NCBI GenBank assembly: GCA_002271215.1
Contig: CP018628.1
Coordinates: 1,550,001 to 1,614,000, forward strand
Length of the DNA stretch: 64,000 bases
From: Lelliottia jeotgali
GTDB lineage: Bacteria; Pseudomonadota; Gammaproteobacteria; Enterobacterales; Enterobacteriaceae
Reading direction: 5' to 3'
Shown here: positions 63,639 to 64,000 of the stretch, piece by piece
Layout: each line of letters starts with the position of its first letter
How positions within the stretch are numbered: position 1 is the stretch's first letter
Made by a program: the position numbers and the translations under genes
The notes under the pieces: model-generated
Database searches by the model: none
The model's input: the letters and a program-made list of their open reading frames with translations, nothing else
Told to the model about the DNA's origin: nothing

Positions 63639-64000
63639 ACAAGTGATGCCAGTTAAGCTGGCCCAGGCGCTGGCAAATCCGTTATTTCCGGCGCTGGACA
63701 GCCAGCTGCGTGCCGGTCGTCACATTGGTCTTGACGAGCTGGATAATCACGCTTTTCTGATGGACTTCCAGGAATATCTGGAAGAGTTCTACGCCCGCTA
63801 TAACGTCGAGCTGATCCGCGCACCTGAAGGTTTCTTCTACCTGCGCCCGCGCTCCACGACGCTGATCCCGCGCTCGGTGCTGTCCGAGCTGGATATGATG
63901 GTGGGCAAAATTCTCTGCTATCTCTATCTCAGTCCAGAACGTCTGGCCAATGAAGGCATCTTCACCCAGCAAGAGTTGTATGACGAATTGTTGAGCCTGG
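63619..64000 (+). CDS. mukE: MukE (3' end cut by window)
   Basis: MukE binds MukF and tunes MukB ATPase activity. ATG 63619 opens [18 protein letters not shown], close to E. coli [18 protein letters not shown]. About 127 codons are visible of about 234. The winged-helix motif [16 protein letters not shown] is present. It overlaps mukF by 20 bases. Confidence 0.97.
   Translation, partial: MSLTNIEQVMPVKLAQALANPLFPALDSQLRAGRHIGLDELDNHAFLMDFQEYLEEFYARYNVELIRAPEGFFYLRPRSTTLIPRSVLSELDMMVGKILCYLYLSPERLANEGIFTQQELYDELLSL

Overview
This window is chromosomal DNA from a member of the Enterobacteriaceae. Gene content, gene order and most protein lengths follow the Escherichia coli K-12 segment from ybjT to mukE almost gene for gene. 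Differences in small genes and linkers suggest a relative such as Enterobacter, Leclercia, Lelliottia or Citrobacter rather than E. coli itself. I cannot fix the genus by eye. I see no rRNA, tRNA, insertion sequence, prophage or CRISPR array.

Left part (1-9.1 kb): a leftward poxB-ltaE-ybjT operon (pyruvate oxidase, threonine aldolase, SDR-like protein), a small DoxX-family membrane gene inserted between poxB and hcr, the leftward hcp-hcr nitrosative-stress operon with recognisable FNR and NsrR-type sites, the lysine exporter lysO (ybjE) and aquaporin aqpZ. Middle-left (9.4-20.7 kb): OLD-family nuclease ybjD, ybjX with a PhoP-box-like repeat, the macAB efflux/ABC pair, cspD, and the N-degron pathway genes clpS, clpA and aat around infA. 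The clpA-infA gap, which carries tRNA gene serW in E. coli K-12, instead holds an unrecognised 151-codon ORF. This is the most unusual coding region in the window.

Centre (20.7-39 kb): cydDC thiol exporter, trxB, global regulator lrp, DNA translocase ftsK (TTG start, LexA box upstream, short linker), lolA, rarA, serS, the dmsABC dimethyl sulfoxide reductase operon and the MFS gene ycaD. Right (39-64 kb): the anaerobic formate module pflA / focA-pflB, ycaO, ycaP, serC-aroA, cmk, rpsA, ihfB, ycaI, the lipid A/Kdo cluster msbA-lpxK-ycaQ-ycaR-kdsB, ycbJ, elyC, cmoM and the condensin genes mukF and mukE (mukE cut by the window end).

Themes: anaerobic and nitrosative metabolism (hcp-hcr, dmsABC, focA-pflB, pflA), with FNR-like sites at the three promoters; regulated proteolysis (ClpS, ClpA, Aat); envelope biogenesis (LolA, MsbA, LpxK, KdsB, ElyC); chromosome segregation (FtsK, MukF, MukE). 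Compared with K-12, I do not see serW, ycaC, ycaM, ycaN, ycaK or ycaL at their usual places. The window is mostly conserved core genome. I found no convincing undescribed multi-gene system; the best leads are the clpA-infA ORF and a structured intergenic element between rpsA and ihfB.
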